Source: Xanthomonas arboricola pv. populi (GTDB lineage Bacteria > Pseudomonadota > Gammaproteobacteria > Xanthomonadales > Xanthomonadaceae). Taken from it: a stretch of DNA of 64,000 nt. The stretch covers positions 1 through 64,000 of the forward strand of contig NZ_MDEB01000003.1 in the NCBI RefSeq assembly GCF_002939945.1. The letters are read 5' to 3'. A program made the position numbers and the translations under genes. Position 1 is the stretch's first letter; each line of letters begins with the position of its first letter. Positions 47,154 to 56,263 of the stretch are shown in pieces. A model generated the notes under the pieces. It made no database searches. It saw nothing but the letters and a program-made list of their open reading frames with translations, and had not been told where the DNA came from.

Positions 47154-47386
47154 CGCGCTAGTGTGCGCAAGGCGATGTGATATTCAGGTTATGCAACGGC
47201 GGCTGCCATCCCTTCTCCCATCGGGAGAAGGTGCCCCGACGGGGCGGATGAGGGTACGGGCGAAGCCTCGTGCGGTTGGAGTAACGCAGGGCTTCGCCCC
47301 GTACCCTCACCCCAACCCCTCTCCCGCGGGAGAGGGGCTAGAGCACGCTCCCGAGGGGAAAGGGGGGTTGCAGCTTGCGCTGTTGC
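47154..47386. repeat. pair of dispersed hairpin repeats
   Basis: An inverted CCCTCATCCGCC-family copy (47209-47250) is followed by a CTCTCCCG/CGGGAGAG hairpin (47307-47340). The two are linked by complementary GTACGGGCGAAGC and GCTTCGCCCCGTAC segments, so the region can fold into a long cruciform between otsB and the TonB receptor gene. Confidence 0.75.
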
Positions 47387-49822
47387 TCAGAAGCTATACC
47401 GCACCCGCCCATACCAATACGCGCCATTGCTGCCGATCGGCGAGAGCACGTCGTACGGCAGGTTGCCGAAGTAGGCGATGTCGTCGATGGAGCGGTCCGA
47501 GTAGTTGTCGAGAATGTTCTGGCCGCCGATCGCCAGCGTCCACTGCGTGCCCAGGTGGTACTCGGCTTCCAGGTCCAGCTGCCATTCCGCGCCATAGGTC
47601 TGGCGTGGCACGAAACCGCCGCCGAAGTCGAACACGCGCGTGGCGCTGCCGTAGCGATTGACCCGGGTCTGCAGGTTCCAGTGCTCGTTGTTCCAGTTGG
47701 CGGCCAGCGCGGCGCGTGTGCGCGGCGCCGCATCGGTAAGCGTGTTGCTCTCTTCGATACCGAACAGCACGTAGTCCGGGTCCAGCGCGAGCAGCTGCGC
47801 CGGGGTGCCGATGACGTTCTTCAACTCGGTCTTGGCGTAGCTGTAGGTGCCGGTCAGCAGCAGGTCGCCGCCGAAGGCGTACTGGCGCCAGTTGCCGACC
47901 AGCTCGGCGCCGCGGGTGCGGGTGTCGGCGGCGTTGAGGAAATAGCTGGCGCTCTGCACGCCGCTGACGCCGAAGTTCTGCTGCACAAACTCCGTCAGCG
48001 TGGTGCCGGTGATGTCTTCGGACAGGGCGATGCGGTCGTCGATATCGATCTGGAAGAAGTCCAGCGACAGGTCGAAGTGATCGCCCAGCTGGCTGGTGAA
48101 GCCCAGGCTGTAATTGAGCGATTTTTCCGGTTTCAGATCGGTGGCGCCGAGCGCGCGTGCGATCGGGTTGTTGACCGACAGCAGGCGGCCCTGGGTCAGG
48201 CGGCCGGCGGCGTCATAACCGGTGGACGTGGCTTCGTAGCCGATCTGGCTGAGCGAGGGCGCACGCACGTTGTTGGAGACCGCACCGCGCAGCGCGAATG
48301 CCGGGGCGAAGGCATAGCGCGCCGCCAGCTTGCCGGTCCACTGGCTGCCGAAATCCTGGTAATGCTCGTAACGGCCGGCCAGGTCGGTGGAGAACTTGTC
48401 GCCGAACTGGCTGGACACGTTGGCGTAGGCGCTGGCCACATTGCGCGACAGATCGGCTTCGTCCTGTGGGGTCAGCCCGCCGCCGGCCTGCGAGCCGGTG
48501 GGGCGATCGGTGAACGGGCCGGCCGCATAGCTGGCCGGGTCGCCGGCATGCGTGCGGTATTGCTCGCGGCGGAATTCGGCACCGGTGCCGAAGGTGTGGG
48601 TGGCGCCGGCCGCATCGAACACGCGGGTCAGGTCCAGATTGCCCACGGTCTGCGCAAAGGCGAAATCGCCGGTCTTGAAGCGGGTGGTGCTGCCCGGGCC
48701 GAGCGAGGCGTTGAGCGAGTTGCGCAGCCGGTAGGTGAAGTCATTGCGGCCGTAGTTGACGCTGGCGTCGTAGTCCCAGTTGCCGAGTTGCCCGCGCGCG
48801 CCGGCGACGACCTGCAGATCGCGGTTCTCGCCTTCGGAAATCGGGCGGTAGCCGTTGGGATAGATCTCACGCCAGTTGGCGCTGCCGTCCGGGTAACGGA
48901 AGTAATTGGCGCCTTCGGTGTCGCGCTGGTTGTAGGTGCCGAAGGCGTAGAACTCGCCGTTGGCGCTGAAGGGCACCTTGGTGTTGAGCCAGGCGTTCAG
49001 GCCCTTGGTGGCGCCATCGCCGAGCACGTAATTGCGCTTGCCGGCCAGCGCCAGATTGGCCGGGGTCTGTTCTTCGAACGACGGAATCTGGTCGAAGCCG
49101 GCGCGATTGGTCGCCTCGCGATTCTTCAGCTCCAGGCCGACCTTGAAAAAGCCGCCATCATCGCCGAGCAGGCTGCCGACCTTGGCGCTGGCGTAGCTGG
49201 TCTGGCCGTCGGTGACGCGGCGATTGATCGGCTCCACATCGGTGTTGTAGGCGCCGAAGCTGGCTTCCAGCTCGCCACGCTCGGGGTTGTCGTCCAGGAT
49301 CACGTTGATGACGCCGGCGATCGCGTCCGAGCCGTATTGCGCGCCGGCACCGTCGCGCAGCACTTCGATGCGCTTGATCGCATTGATCGGGATGGAATTG
49401 AAATCCACCGGCGTGGTGCCCTTGCCGATCTTGCTGTCGGTATTGACCAGCGCCGAAGTGTGGCGGCGCTTGCCGTTGACCAGCACCAGCACCTGGTCGG
49501 GCGAGAGCCCACGCAACTGCGCGGCGCGGATATGGTCGGCACCGCCGGAGTTGGACTGGCGCGGGAAGTTGAACGAGGGCAGCAGCGCCTGCAGCGCGCT
49601 GCCCAGCTCACCGTTGACCACGCCGGCCTTGCGGATGTCCTCGGCGGTGAGCACGTCCACCGGCACGGTCGATTCCAGCACGGTGCGGTCGCTGGCGCGG
49701 GTGCCGGTGACGATCACGGTGTCCAGCGTGGTGGCGCCGGGGGCGGCCTGCTGGGCCTGTGCATTGGCGCTCAACGCGGCGGCCACGGCCAGGCCGATGG
49801 CCGAAAGGGTGGGGCGGGTCAT
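47387..49822 (-). CDS. TonB-dependent outer-membrane receptor
   Basis: The product is 811 residues from ATG 49822 (AGGAGAG upstream). The signal peptide ends ANAQAQQ. TonB box-like DTVIVTG is followed by the plug (VPVDVLTAEDIRKAGV; IKRIEVLRDGAGAQYGSDAIAGVINVIL) and a 22-strand barrel ending in the C-terminal Phe signature YGRVRYSF. Xanthomonads have dozens of such receptors for iron chelates and plant carbohydrates. No neighbouring gene points to a substrate here. Confidence 0.9.
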   Translation of the reverse strand: MTRPTLSAIGLAVAAALSANAQAQQAAPGATTLDTVIVTGTRASDRTVLESTVPVDVLTAEDIRKAGVVNGELGSALQALLPSFNFPRQSNSGGADHIRAAQLRGLSPDQVLVLVNGKRRHTSALVNTDSKIGKGTTPVDFNSIPINAIKRIEVLRDGAGAQYGSDAIAGVINVILDDNPERGELEASFGAYNTDVEPINRRVTDGQTSYASAKVGSLLGDDGGFFKVGLELKNREATNRAGFDQIPSFEEQTPANLALAGKRNYVLGDGATKGLNAWLNTKVPFSANGEFYAFGTYNQRDTEGANYFRYPDGSANWREIYPNGYRPISEGENRDLQVVAGARGQLGNWDYDASVNYGRNDFTYRLRNSLNASLGPGSTTRFKTGDFAFAQTVGNLDLTRVFDAAGATHTFGTGAEFRREQYRTHAGDPASYAAGPFTDRPTGSQAGGGLTPQDEADLSRNVASAYANVSSQFGDKFSTDLAGRYEHYQDFGSQWTGKLAARYAFAPAFALRGAVSNNVRAPSLSQIGYEATSTGYDAAGRLTQGRLLSVNNPIARALGATDLKPEKSLNYSLGFTSQLGDHFDLSLDFFQIDIDDRIALSEDITGTTLTEFVQQNFGVSGVQSASYFLNAADTRTRGAELVGNWRQYAFGGDLLLTGTYSYAKTELKNVIGTPAQLLALDPDYVLFGIEESNTLTDAAPRTRAALAANWNNEHWNLQTRVNRYGSATRVFDFGGGFVPRQTYGAEWQLDLEAEYHLGTQWTLAIGGQNILDNYSDRSIDDIAYFGNLPYDVLSPIGSNGAYWYGRVRYSF

Positions 49823-50048
49823 CTCTCTCTCCTGCGACAGCAACTGCGAACGCGCCGCGCGGTCGGCATCCGGCCGGGCAGGGCGCAAAGGGTTCGGATC
49901 GTCCACATTCATCCGGATGGAAAGATATTATCGCGTTGTTCAGGCGCGTGCGAGATGGCACAGTGCGCGCACGCCGGCATCGGCTGATGCCGGCCCTGCA
50001 TGAGCCCGCCCCCGATCCGTCGTAAAAATACTCGTTGTGGAGAAGTCG

Positions 50049-50522
50049 ATGAAGTTGCTGCCGTCCTGCCTGCTTGCCGCCATGCTGGCGCTGTCCGCCT
50101 GCGCCACCACCCCCGGCGGCGCGCCGGGTTCGACCACTGCCAGCCTGCAAGGCGATGCGGCGCGGCCGGCGGCGGCGCGCGGCTGGGTGCGCAGCGAGCT
50201 GTACTTCGGCGTGGGCGAGGAAACCGGCCCGGCCGATCGCCCGCAGACCCGCACCATCGACGAAACCCAGTGGCGCGCATTTCTGGACAAGGAAGTGACC
50301 CCACGCTTTCCCGACGGCCTGACCGTGTTCGACGCCTACGGCCAGTGGCTGTTCCGCGGCGCCAAGGAGCCGAACCGGCTGGGCACCAAGGTGCTGGTGA
50401 TCCTGCATGAAGACACCCCGCAGCGGCGCAACGACATCGAGGCGATCCGCCTGGCCTGGAAGCAGGCCACCGGCCACCAGTCGGTGCTGTGGTCGCGGCA
50501 GGCGGTGGAGGTGTCGTTCTGA
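50049..50522 (+). CDS. DUF3574 putative lipoprotein
   Basis: The product is 157 residues from ATG 50049; GTG 50037 in frame is less likely. The signal peptide ends LALSAC, a lipobox, so it is probably a membrane lipoprotein. The C-terminal domain (WVRSELYFGVGEE; RFPDGLTVFDAYGQW; ILHEDTPQRRNDIEAIRLAWK) fits DUF3574. Its function is unknown. It is divergent from the TonB receptor. Confidence 0.8.
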   Translation: MKLLPSCLLAAMLALSACATTPGGAPGSTTASLQGDAARPAAARGWVRSELYFGVGEETGPADRPQTRTIDETQWRAFLDKEVTPRFPDGLTVFDAYGQWLFRGAKEPNRLGTKVLVILHEDTPQRRNDIEAIRLAWKQATGHQSVLWSRQAVEVSF

Positions 50523-50610
50523 GTGGCGCCGCCTGGAGCGGCCGCCGAACCTGTTGTGCGGCCGCGGCGTGGGCATCGGTACCGGCGAGCGCTGCGCGTG
50601 CGGTGCAGTG

Positions 50611-51555
50611 ATGCGCCGCATTCGTGTCTTTCCAACGGGCAGTGCCGTGCCGGGTGACCTGGCGACCCTGGCGACCCTTCGGCTTGGCTATCTGCGGCGG
50701 TTGCGTGTGGGCGCGGCCCGCGTGCTGTTGTCGACTGCGCTCACCGGCCTGTCGTTTGCGGCCGTGGCGCGCGATACCAGCGTGCAGGTGACGATCGACG
50801 CGCACACGCATGCGGCCGCCACGTTGGTCGGCGAACGCCTGCATGTGGTGTTCACCCCGGGCGGCAAGGAGCAATGGATCGACGCGAACATGGATCAGGG
50901 CGGAGGCGGCACCGGCGTGGACAGCGACGACTACAACTTCGACGGACATCCGGATCTTGCGGTGTCGGCGATGCTCGGCCAGGTCAACGAAGCGGTGCTG
51001 GTATTTGTGTTCGATCCGGCGCAACGGCGCTTTCGTGCACTGACCGCGCCCACGCGCCCGGCAGTGCAATGCGAAGGCTTCTTTAATCTGACGCCAGACA
51101 CGCAGCAGCGCAGCCTGACCAGCTCCTGCCGCAGCGGGCCGATGTGGTACGCCGACGTGTATCGCTACGCCGCCGATGGGCGGCTGTATGTGGCCACGAC
51201 GCAGCAGCCGATCGCCTCGCCGGACATCCAGACCTTGCTGGATCCGGGCAGCGACGATGGCATGCCGCTGTCGGTATGGCCGCGCTACGACGCGCGTGGC
51301 GTGCGGGTGTCCAGCGCAATCGGCACCACGCTGGACGCGCCGATGCCGATGCCGGTGCAGTTGCACGTGCAGGTTGCGCGTCTGCCGCTATACGCCACCC
51401 CTACGACGACCAGCACCAGGCGCTATCTGGTACAGGGCGATCGGGCCGACGCGCTGGATGTCAGCGCCGACGCCACGCGGGTGCAGGTGCGCTATCGCAG
51501 CGCCAAGCGCGGCGACAGCATCGGCTGGATCGAGGTCGCTGCGGCGATGAAGTAG
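50611..51555 (+). CDS. exported protein with a calcium-binding loop (XAC2610-like?)
   Basis: The product is 314 residues from ATG 50611. The predicted signal peptide (VLLSTALTGLSFAAVA) begins about 35 residues in, so a later GTG or TTG start is likely. The mature part has VDSDDYNFDGHPDLAV, an FG-GAP/EF-hand-like calcium loop. That loop, the overall size and periplasmic location recall XAC2610-type proteins of X. citri, described as lysozyme-inhibitor-like immunity proteins. This resemblance is from memory and weak. The rest is beta-rich. Confidence 0.5.
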   Translation: MRRIRVFPTGSAVPGDLATLATLRLGYLRRLRVGAARVLLSTALTGLSFAAVARDTSVQVTIDAHTHAAATLVGERLHVVFTPGGKEQWIDANMDQGGGGTGVDSDDYNFDGHPDLAVSAMLGQVNEAVLVFVFDPAQRRFRALTAPTRPAVQCEGFFNLTPDTQQRSLTSSCRSGPMWYADVYRYAADGRLYVATTQQPIASPDIQTLLDPGSDDGMPLSVWPRYDARGVRVSSAIGTTLDAPMPMPVQLHVQVARLPLYATPTTTSTRRYLVQGDRADALDVSADATRVQVRYRSAKRGDSIGWIEVAAAMK

Positions 51556-51691
51556 GGCCGTTGGTGCCACGCAGCCGCCTGGCACGGAACAGACCGGCGC
51601 AATCGCGGCAACACGCTCTGATCCACCTTGCCGCTGTCGCGCATGCTGGGCAGCGGCTACCATCGGCCGATCCCCATGCTTCCTGGCTCCC

Positions 51692-53293
51692 ATGTCGGCC
51701 CCTTCCTCGCGTACTGCGGCATCGCCGCGCTGGTTCGTCGCCGGCGACCTCAATGGCTTCTTCGGCCTGGTCGTCGACAATCTCTCCATCCTCGGTTTCA
51801 TCGCGATGGCACTGGTCGGGATGTTCCAGTTCCCGGCCGAAGTGGTGTTCGGGCGCATGTTTCCCGGCACCGCGTTCGGCGTGCTGGTAGGCAACCTGCT
51901 CTACACCTTGATGGCGCGACGGCTGGCCGCACGCAGCGGGCGCGACGACGTCACCGCGATGCCGCTGGGCCTGGATGCGCCGACCAGCATCGGCATGGCG
52001 CTGCTGGTGCTGGGCCCGGCGTTCGTCGGCTTCAAGGCGCAGGGGCTGGATCCGCAGGCGGCCGCCATCGCCACCTGGAAACTCGGCATGGCCTCGCTGG
52101 TGGTGATGGGCCTGCTCAAGCTGGTGCTGTCGTTCGTCGGCGAAGCGGTCACGCGCGCGCTGCCGCGCGCGGCCTTGCTCGGTTCCATCGCCGGCATCGC
52201 GCTGGTGCTGATGGGCTTGTTGCCGCTGCTGGAAACCCTGCGTTCGCCGGTGGCCGGCTTCGTCACCCTGGGCCTGCTGCTGTACGTGTTGCTGGCCAAG
52301 GGCCGGTTGCCGACCAAGTTGCCCGGCGTGCTGGTGGCATTCGTGATCGGCACTGCGCTGTATTACGGGCTGGGATTGGCGGGCCTGGGCGCACCGGGCT
52401 TCGCAGTGCCAACATTCACGCCGCCGAAGATCGTGTTGCCGCTGCCGAACCTGGGCTTCATCGACGGCCTGCCCGCCACGGTGGCGTACCTGCCGCTGCT
52501 GCTGCCGTTCGGCCTGTTGATGGTGGTGGGCGGCATCAATGTCAGCGAGAGCGCACGCGCCGCAGGCGATGACTACCGCACCCGCGACATTTTGCTGGTG
52601 GAGGCGTTGGCGACGCTGGTCGCAGGCGTGTGCGGCGGAGTGGCGCAGACCACGCCGTACATCGGCCAGCCGGCCTACAAGCATATGGGCGCGCGCTCCG
52701 GTTATACGTTGCTGACCGGCGTGTTCGTCGGCATCGGCGGCATGCTCGGTGTGATCTCCGGGTTGGTGCAGTGGCTGCCGCTGGCGGTGCTGGCGCCGAT
52801 CATCGTGTACGTGTCGATCGACATCACCACGCAGGCGTTCCAGGCCACGCCCAGGCAGCATGCCGGTGCGATGGTGCTGGGCTTTCTGCCGTCGGTGGCG
52901 TATCTGCTGACCATCAAGGCACCGGGCTGGATCGCGCCGGATCAACTTGTGGCACTCACCACCAAACTCGATGGACACGGCCTGCCGGAGTTGGCGGTGA
53001 TCTTCGCGCTGGGCAATGGCTTCATCATCACCGCGATGCTGTGGATCGCCGCCGTGGCGGCGATGATCGATGGCCGGCTGCGCCGCAGCGCGGTCTTTCT
53101 GCTGGTGGCCGCCGGGCTGACGCTGTTCGGCCTGATCCATTCGGTGGACCCGCGCGGTGGCATCTATCTGCCATGGTCGCTGCACGGCCTGGCGCGCGTG
53201 ATCAGCTGGCAGTTCGTGGGTGCCTATGTCGCGCTGGCGGTGACTTTGCTGCTGCTCTCGTTGCTGCCCGCACGGAAGGACGCAGTGCAATGA
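51692..53293 (+). CDS. NCS2-family permease (purine/pyrimidine or related)
   Basis: The product is 533 residues with about 13 hydrophobic segments. It starts with a short N-terminal tail, then DLNGFFGLVVDNLSILGF. The conserved GGVAQTTPYIGQPAYKHMGARSGYTLLTG region and a DVTAMPLGLDAPTSIGMALL motif fit the xanthine/uracil/vitamin C (NCS2) superfamily, in a subgroup different from UraA or XanP. The solute is not defined. The stop overlaps the ATG of the next gene. Confidence 0.78.
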   Translation: MSAPSSRTAASPRWFVAGDLNGFFGLVVDNLSILGFIAMALVGMFQFPAEVVFGRMFPGTAFGVLVGNLLYTLMARRLAARSGRDDVTAMPLGLDAPTSIGMALLVLGPAFVGFKAQGLDPQAAAIATWKLGMASLVVMGLLKLVLSFVGEAVTRALPRAALLGSIAGIALVLMGLLPLLETLRSPVAGFVTLGLLLYVLLAKGRLPTKLPGVLVAFVIGTALYYGLGLAGLGAPGFAVPTFTPPKIVLPLPNLGFIDGLPATVAYLPLLLPFGLLMVVGGINVSESARAAGDDYRTRDILLVEALATLVAGVCGGVAQTTPYIGQPAYKHMGARSGYTLLTGVFVGIGGMLGVISGLVQWLPLAVLAPIIVYVSIDITTQAFQATPRQHAGAMVLGFLPSVAYLLTIKAPGWIAPDQLVALTTKLDGHGLPELAVIFALGNGFIITAMLWIAAVAAMIDGRLRRSAVFLLVAAGLTLFGLIHSVDPRGGIYLPWSLHGLARVISWQFVGAYVALAVTLLLLSLLPARKDAVQ

Positions 53294-54459
53294 CATCCTG
53301 CTCAGGTGTGTTGCGCGTGGTCATCGGTGGCGCGCTGTTGCTTGGCGCCGGCGGTGCCTGGGCGGCGTCGTTCGATTGCAAGCAGGCAGGCACCGCAGTC
53401 GAAAAACGGCTGTGCGCGGTGCCGGCGCTGGGTAATCTGGACGATCAGTTGGACGAGTCCTATCGGGCGCTGCTGGACACCACGCCGCGTAGCGCGGTCG
53501 CAGGCGTGCGTGATCAGCAACGCGCCTGGCTGCGGCAGCGCAATGCCTGCGCGCAGGACGCCAAGCTGGACGACTGCCTGCAACGCACATTGAAGGCCAG
53601 GGCCGATGTGCTGGCCAAGGCGCTCACCGCGCAGCAACAGGCGCTGGATCGCATCATTGCCAGTATTCCCACCGCGCCGGCCGACGCCGCGCGCCAGTTG
53701 CAGGGCTACGACACGCCGCTGGCTTCGGCGTGGCTGGCGTATCTGCATCAGTTCGTCCCTGCAGCCGGCGTGGATGCGGCGCTGGCGAGTGCGCGGTTTG
53801 AAAGTGCGCGCAAGGCGCTGCGCAAGGTCGACGGCTTCGCCGCATCCTTGCTCGACGATGTGGATGGCATGCCCGCCATGCAGGCGCAGGAACGCGTTTT
53901 GACATTGCTGCGGATGTGGATCGAACGCGACGACAGCGATCAGCGCCCGTACGTGCATTGCTTCATCTTCGCTGCAGTGGGGGAGCCGGCGTACGATGCG
54001 TTCGGCTCGTTGTATGGCTCCAGCCGCGACGGGTTCGCGCCGATCTGCCAGCCGCCGGGCGGTCTGTTTGCATTGGCCAGCTGGAAGCAGCTGGATGCCG
54101 GCTTCGACGGGTTGATCGAGGCCCTGAGCAAGGACGCCGGCACCATTCGCTATGCCAGTTACGCCGAGTGGAAAATCATCGCGCTACGGGCGTCGGTGTC
54201 GCCATTGCTGTACCTGACACCGGCGTTGCGCAAGCGCTACGGCGAGGATCCGGACAAGGCGATTGCCGCCTGGACCGGGGAAGACAGCGACTGGCCGGCG
54301 GCACAGCGCAAGGCCGTGCGCGCGTTGCTGCCGAAGGTGCGCGCCGACACTGCCGCATGGCTGGTGCGCGAGAAGCGCCTGCCTGCGAAACAGGCCGAGC
54401 AGGCGGCCGCCGCGATCGTGGCGGCCTGGGTAAATGCGCGGCTGGATTTCGCGAGCTGA
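53290..54459 (+). CDS. exported LprI/DUF1311-domain protein
   Basis: The product is 389 residues from ATG 53290, overlapping the NCS2 stop (ATGA). The signal peptide ends GGAWA. Then FDCKQAGTAVEKRLCAVPAL-x-LDDQLDESYRALL and QRAWLRQRNACAQDAKLDDCLQ give the four-Cys LprI/DUF1311 motif found in lysozyme-inhibitor-like proteins. The remaining 270 residues are not recognised. Coupling to a permease gene is unusual. Confidence 0.7.
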   Translation: MTSCSGVLRVVIGGALLLGAGGAWAASFDCKQAGTAVEKRLCAVPALGNLDDQLDESYRALLDTTPRSAVAGVRDQQRAWLRQRNACAQDAKLDDCLQRTLKARADVLAKALTAQQQALDRIIASIPTAPADAARQLQGYDTPLASAWLAYLHQFVPAAGVDAALASARFESARKALRKVDGFAASLLDDVDGMPAMQAQERVLTLLRMWIERDDSDQRPYVHCFIFAAVGEPAYDAFGSLYGSSRDGFAPICQPPGGLFALASWKQLDAGFDGLIEALSKDAGTIRYASYAEWKIIALRASVSPLLYLTPALRKRYGEDPDKAIAAWTGEDSDWPAAQRKAVRALLPKVRADTAAWLVREKRLPAKQAEQAAAAIVAAWVNARLDFAS

Positions 54460-55312
54460 GAGCGGTGGGCACGCCTGCTCTCGGATTTCAGGCGGGTGGC
54501 GGTGTCGCTTGGTGCGGCAACGCGGTCGTCCTGGTCCGAGACCAGGTGATGTGGATGAGCCAAAGCCAAAGCATGCGATCTGCGGCTTGGCTGCAGGGTC
54601 CTTGCCCGCCCACCGTCGCAGGACACGCCGTGAATCCGTCCATGGAGGCTCTTACGCGGCATCCGTGCCGCGTAAGGTCCCGCGACGGTGGGCGGGCAAG
54701 GACCCGTCGAGATGGTCGGTGTGCATGGTAAGAGCAGTCCTGGATGCGCCTTTTTCGATCATGAAGCATCGGCTCCACGTCTGATGCACACAGCACGACA
54801 GACAGTTTTTTAAGTGAGCGCCGACCAGTTGTCTGGCTCGGCGTCCTCGACGCTGCGAGTTTGCTGCAGGGCCCTTGCCCGCCCACCATCGCGGGACACG
54901 CTGCAAGTACGTCCTTGTAAGCTCTTACGCGGCATCCATGCCGCGTAAGGTCCCGCGACGGTGGGCGGGCAAGGGCCGGTCGAGATGGTCGGTGCGCATG
55001 GAAGAGCAGTGCTGGATGCGCCCTGTTCGATCATGACGTATCGGCTCCATGTCTGAGGGGCGCGGCACTACAGATAGCTTTTCGAACGAGCGCCGACCAA
55101 CTGTCTAGTGCGGTGTCCTCACCGGTTGCGGGACCGTGTGGCGGCATGGATGCCGCCACCGAGCCCCCAGGGATGGGTTCACGGCGTGTCCCGCAAGCGG
55201 TGAGGGCGCCGCGCCCTCGATTCAGTGCTCGATTGCAGCATCGCCGCACATCGATGGAACCACCGCGATCTCTCATGGTCACACCGTGGATGGTGTCGAT
55301 GTAAGGAGTTCC
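54460..55312. repeat. tandem 273-bp repeats with long palindromes
   Basis: No gene is supported in these 850 bases. Unit A (54593-54865) and unit B (54866 to about 55110) are about 80-90 percent alike by eye. Each starts with a long hairpin: outer arms TTGCCCGCCCACC(G/A)TCGC and its complement (54600-54619/54682-54701 in A), and inner hairpin TTACGCGGCA/TGCCGCGTAA. Each ends with GAGCGCCGACCA(G/A). A third, diverged partial unit (55110-55215) has a different hairpin. Confidence 0.85.
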
Positions 55313-56131
55313 ATGATGCAATCCAAGTCTTCGCGTTGGCCGTGGCTGCTGGCGGTGCCGGTGGTGGTCGGCGCTGCCTGGTGGCTGTTCAGCGGGTCAC
55401 CCACTGCGCCGGGCGCCTTGCCAGCGCCGATCAGCCGGACCGCCAGCGCCGTGGCAGCGGCGGTGACCACGGCGCCGCCGGTGCCGGCGGGGCCGCGGCA
55501 TCCGGTGCAGCAGCTCTCGGCCGATGCCGCTGACGCCGCGATCCCTGCGCTGGCTCAGAGCGATGCGGCTGCGTGGGAGGCCTTGCTGGCGTTGGTGCAG
55601 GACGATGGTGCATTGTCGATCGTGCTGCGCAAGCATCTGATCGAGCGCGTGGTGGTGATGATCGACAATCTCACCCAGCCCAGCATCAGTCGTCGCGCCT
55701 CGGTGCTGCAGCCGGTGCCGGGTGAGCTTTCGGTGTCCGATGCCACCGGGAGTGCGGTGATCGATCAGGCCAATGCGGCGCGTTACGCGCCTTACGTGGC
55801 GGCATTCACCCAGGTTGATGCGCAGGCGCTGGTACGCAGTTATGTGCGTTTCTATCCGCTGTTGCAACAGGCGTATGCCGATCTGGGCGCGCCGGACCGC
55901 TACTTCAACGACCGCGTGATCGATGTGATCGATCATCTGCTGCGCACGCCCGACCCGGCACAGCCGATCAAGGTGCAGCGCGACGAGCGCGGCCGTTATC
56001 GTTTTGTCGACCCGGCGTTGGAGTCGCTGTCGGTCGGTCAAAAGGCGCTGCTGCGGCTGGGGCCGACGCAAGCGGCTGCAGTGAAGGCGCAGTTGCAGCA
56101 GATCCGGACGGCGTTGCTGCAGGGACGTTGA
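55313..56131 (+). CDS. DUF3014-domain membrane-anchored protein
   Basis: The product is 272 residues from ATG 55313 with AAGGAG upstream. One N-terminal membrane anchor (WPWLLAVPVVVGAAWWLF) is followed by a Pro/Ala-rich linker. A conserved domain comes next: LRKHLIERVVVMIDNLTQPSISRR, YVRFYPLLQQAYADLG and DRVIDVIDHLL. This matches DUF3014. The function is unknown; it is probably periplasmic. The longer frame to 55136 runs through repeat DNA and is rejected. Confidence 0.8.
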   Translation: MMQSKSSRWPWLLAVPVVVGAAWWLFSGSPTAPGALPAPISRTASAVAAAVTTAPPVPAGPRHPVQQLSADAADAAIPALAQSDAAAWEALLALVQDDGALSIVLRKHLIERVVVMIDNLTQPSISRRASVLQPVPGELSVSDATGSAVIDQANAARYAPYVAAFTQVDAQALVRSYVRFYPLLQQAYADLGAPDRYFNDRVIDVIDHLLRTPDPAQPIKVQRDERGRYRFVDPALESLSVGQKALLRLGPTQAAAVKAQLQQIRTALLQGR

Positions 56132-56263
56132 AGCGGCGTGTGGTGACGCGAGGATAAGGCCGTCCGAGTACGGCCTTGCACGTCTTACAGCGGTGTAAGC
56201 TCCATTCCAGCAGGGAAGCAACGCAAGTTCGGCGGCACGCGCTACGCCACGTGCCGCCATTGC

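Noticed and set aside
47375..49987. 870-codon plus-strand frame over the TonB receptor gene
   Set aside because: Antisense shadow, with a low-complexity Ala/Gly/Val product. The minus strand shows plug and barrel motifs and a C-terminal Phe.
52630..53289. Upstream extension of the LprI-like frame through the NCS2 gene
   Set aside because: This part is a shadow of the permease frame. The ATG at 53290 with a signal peptide is the natural start.
54593..55110. Possible CRISPR or attachment site in the 273-bp repeats
   Set aside because: Units are too long and are joined head to tail without unique spacers, and there is no integrase or cas gene nearby.
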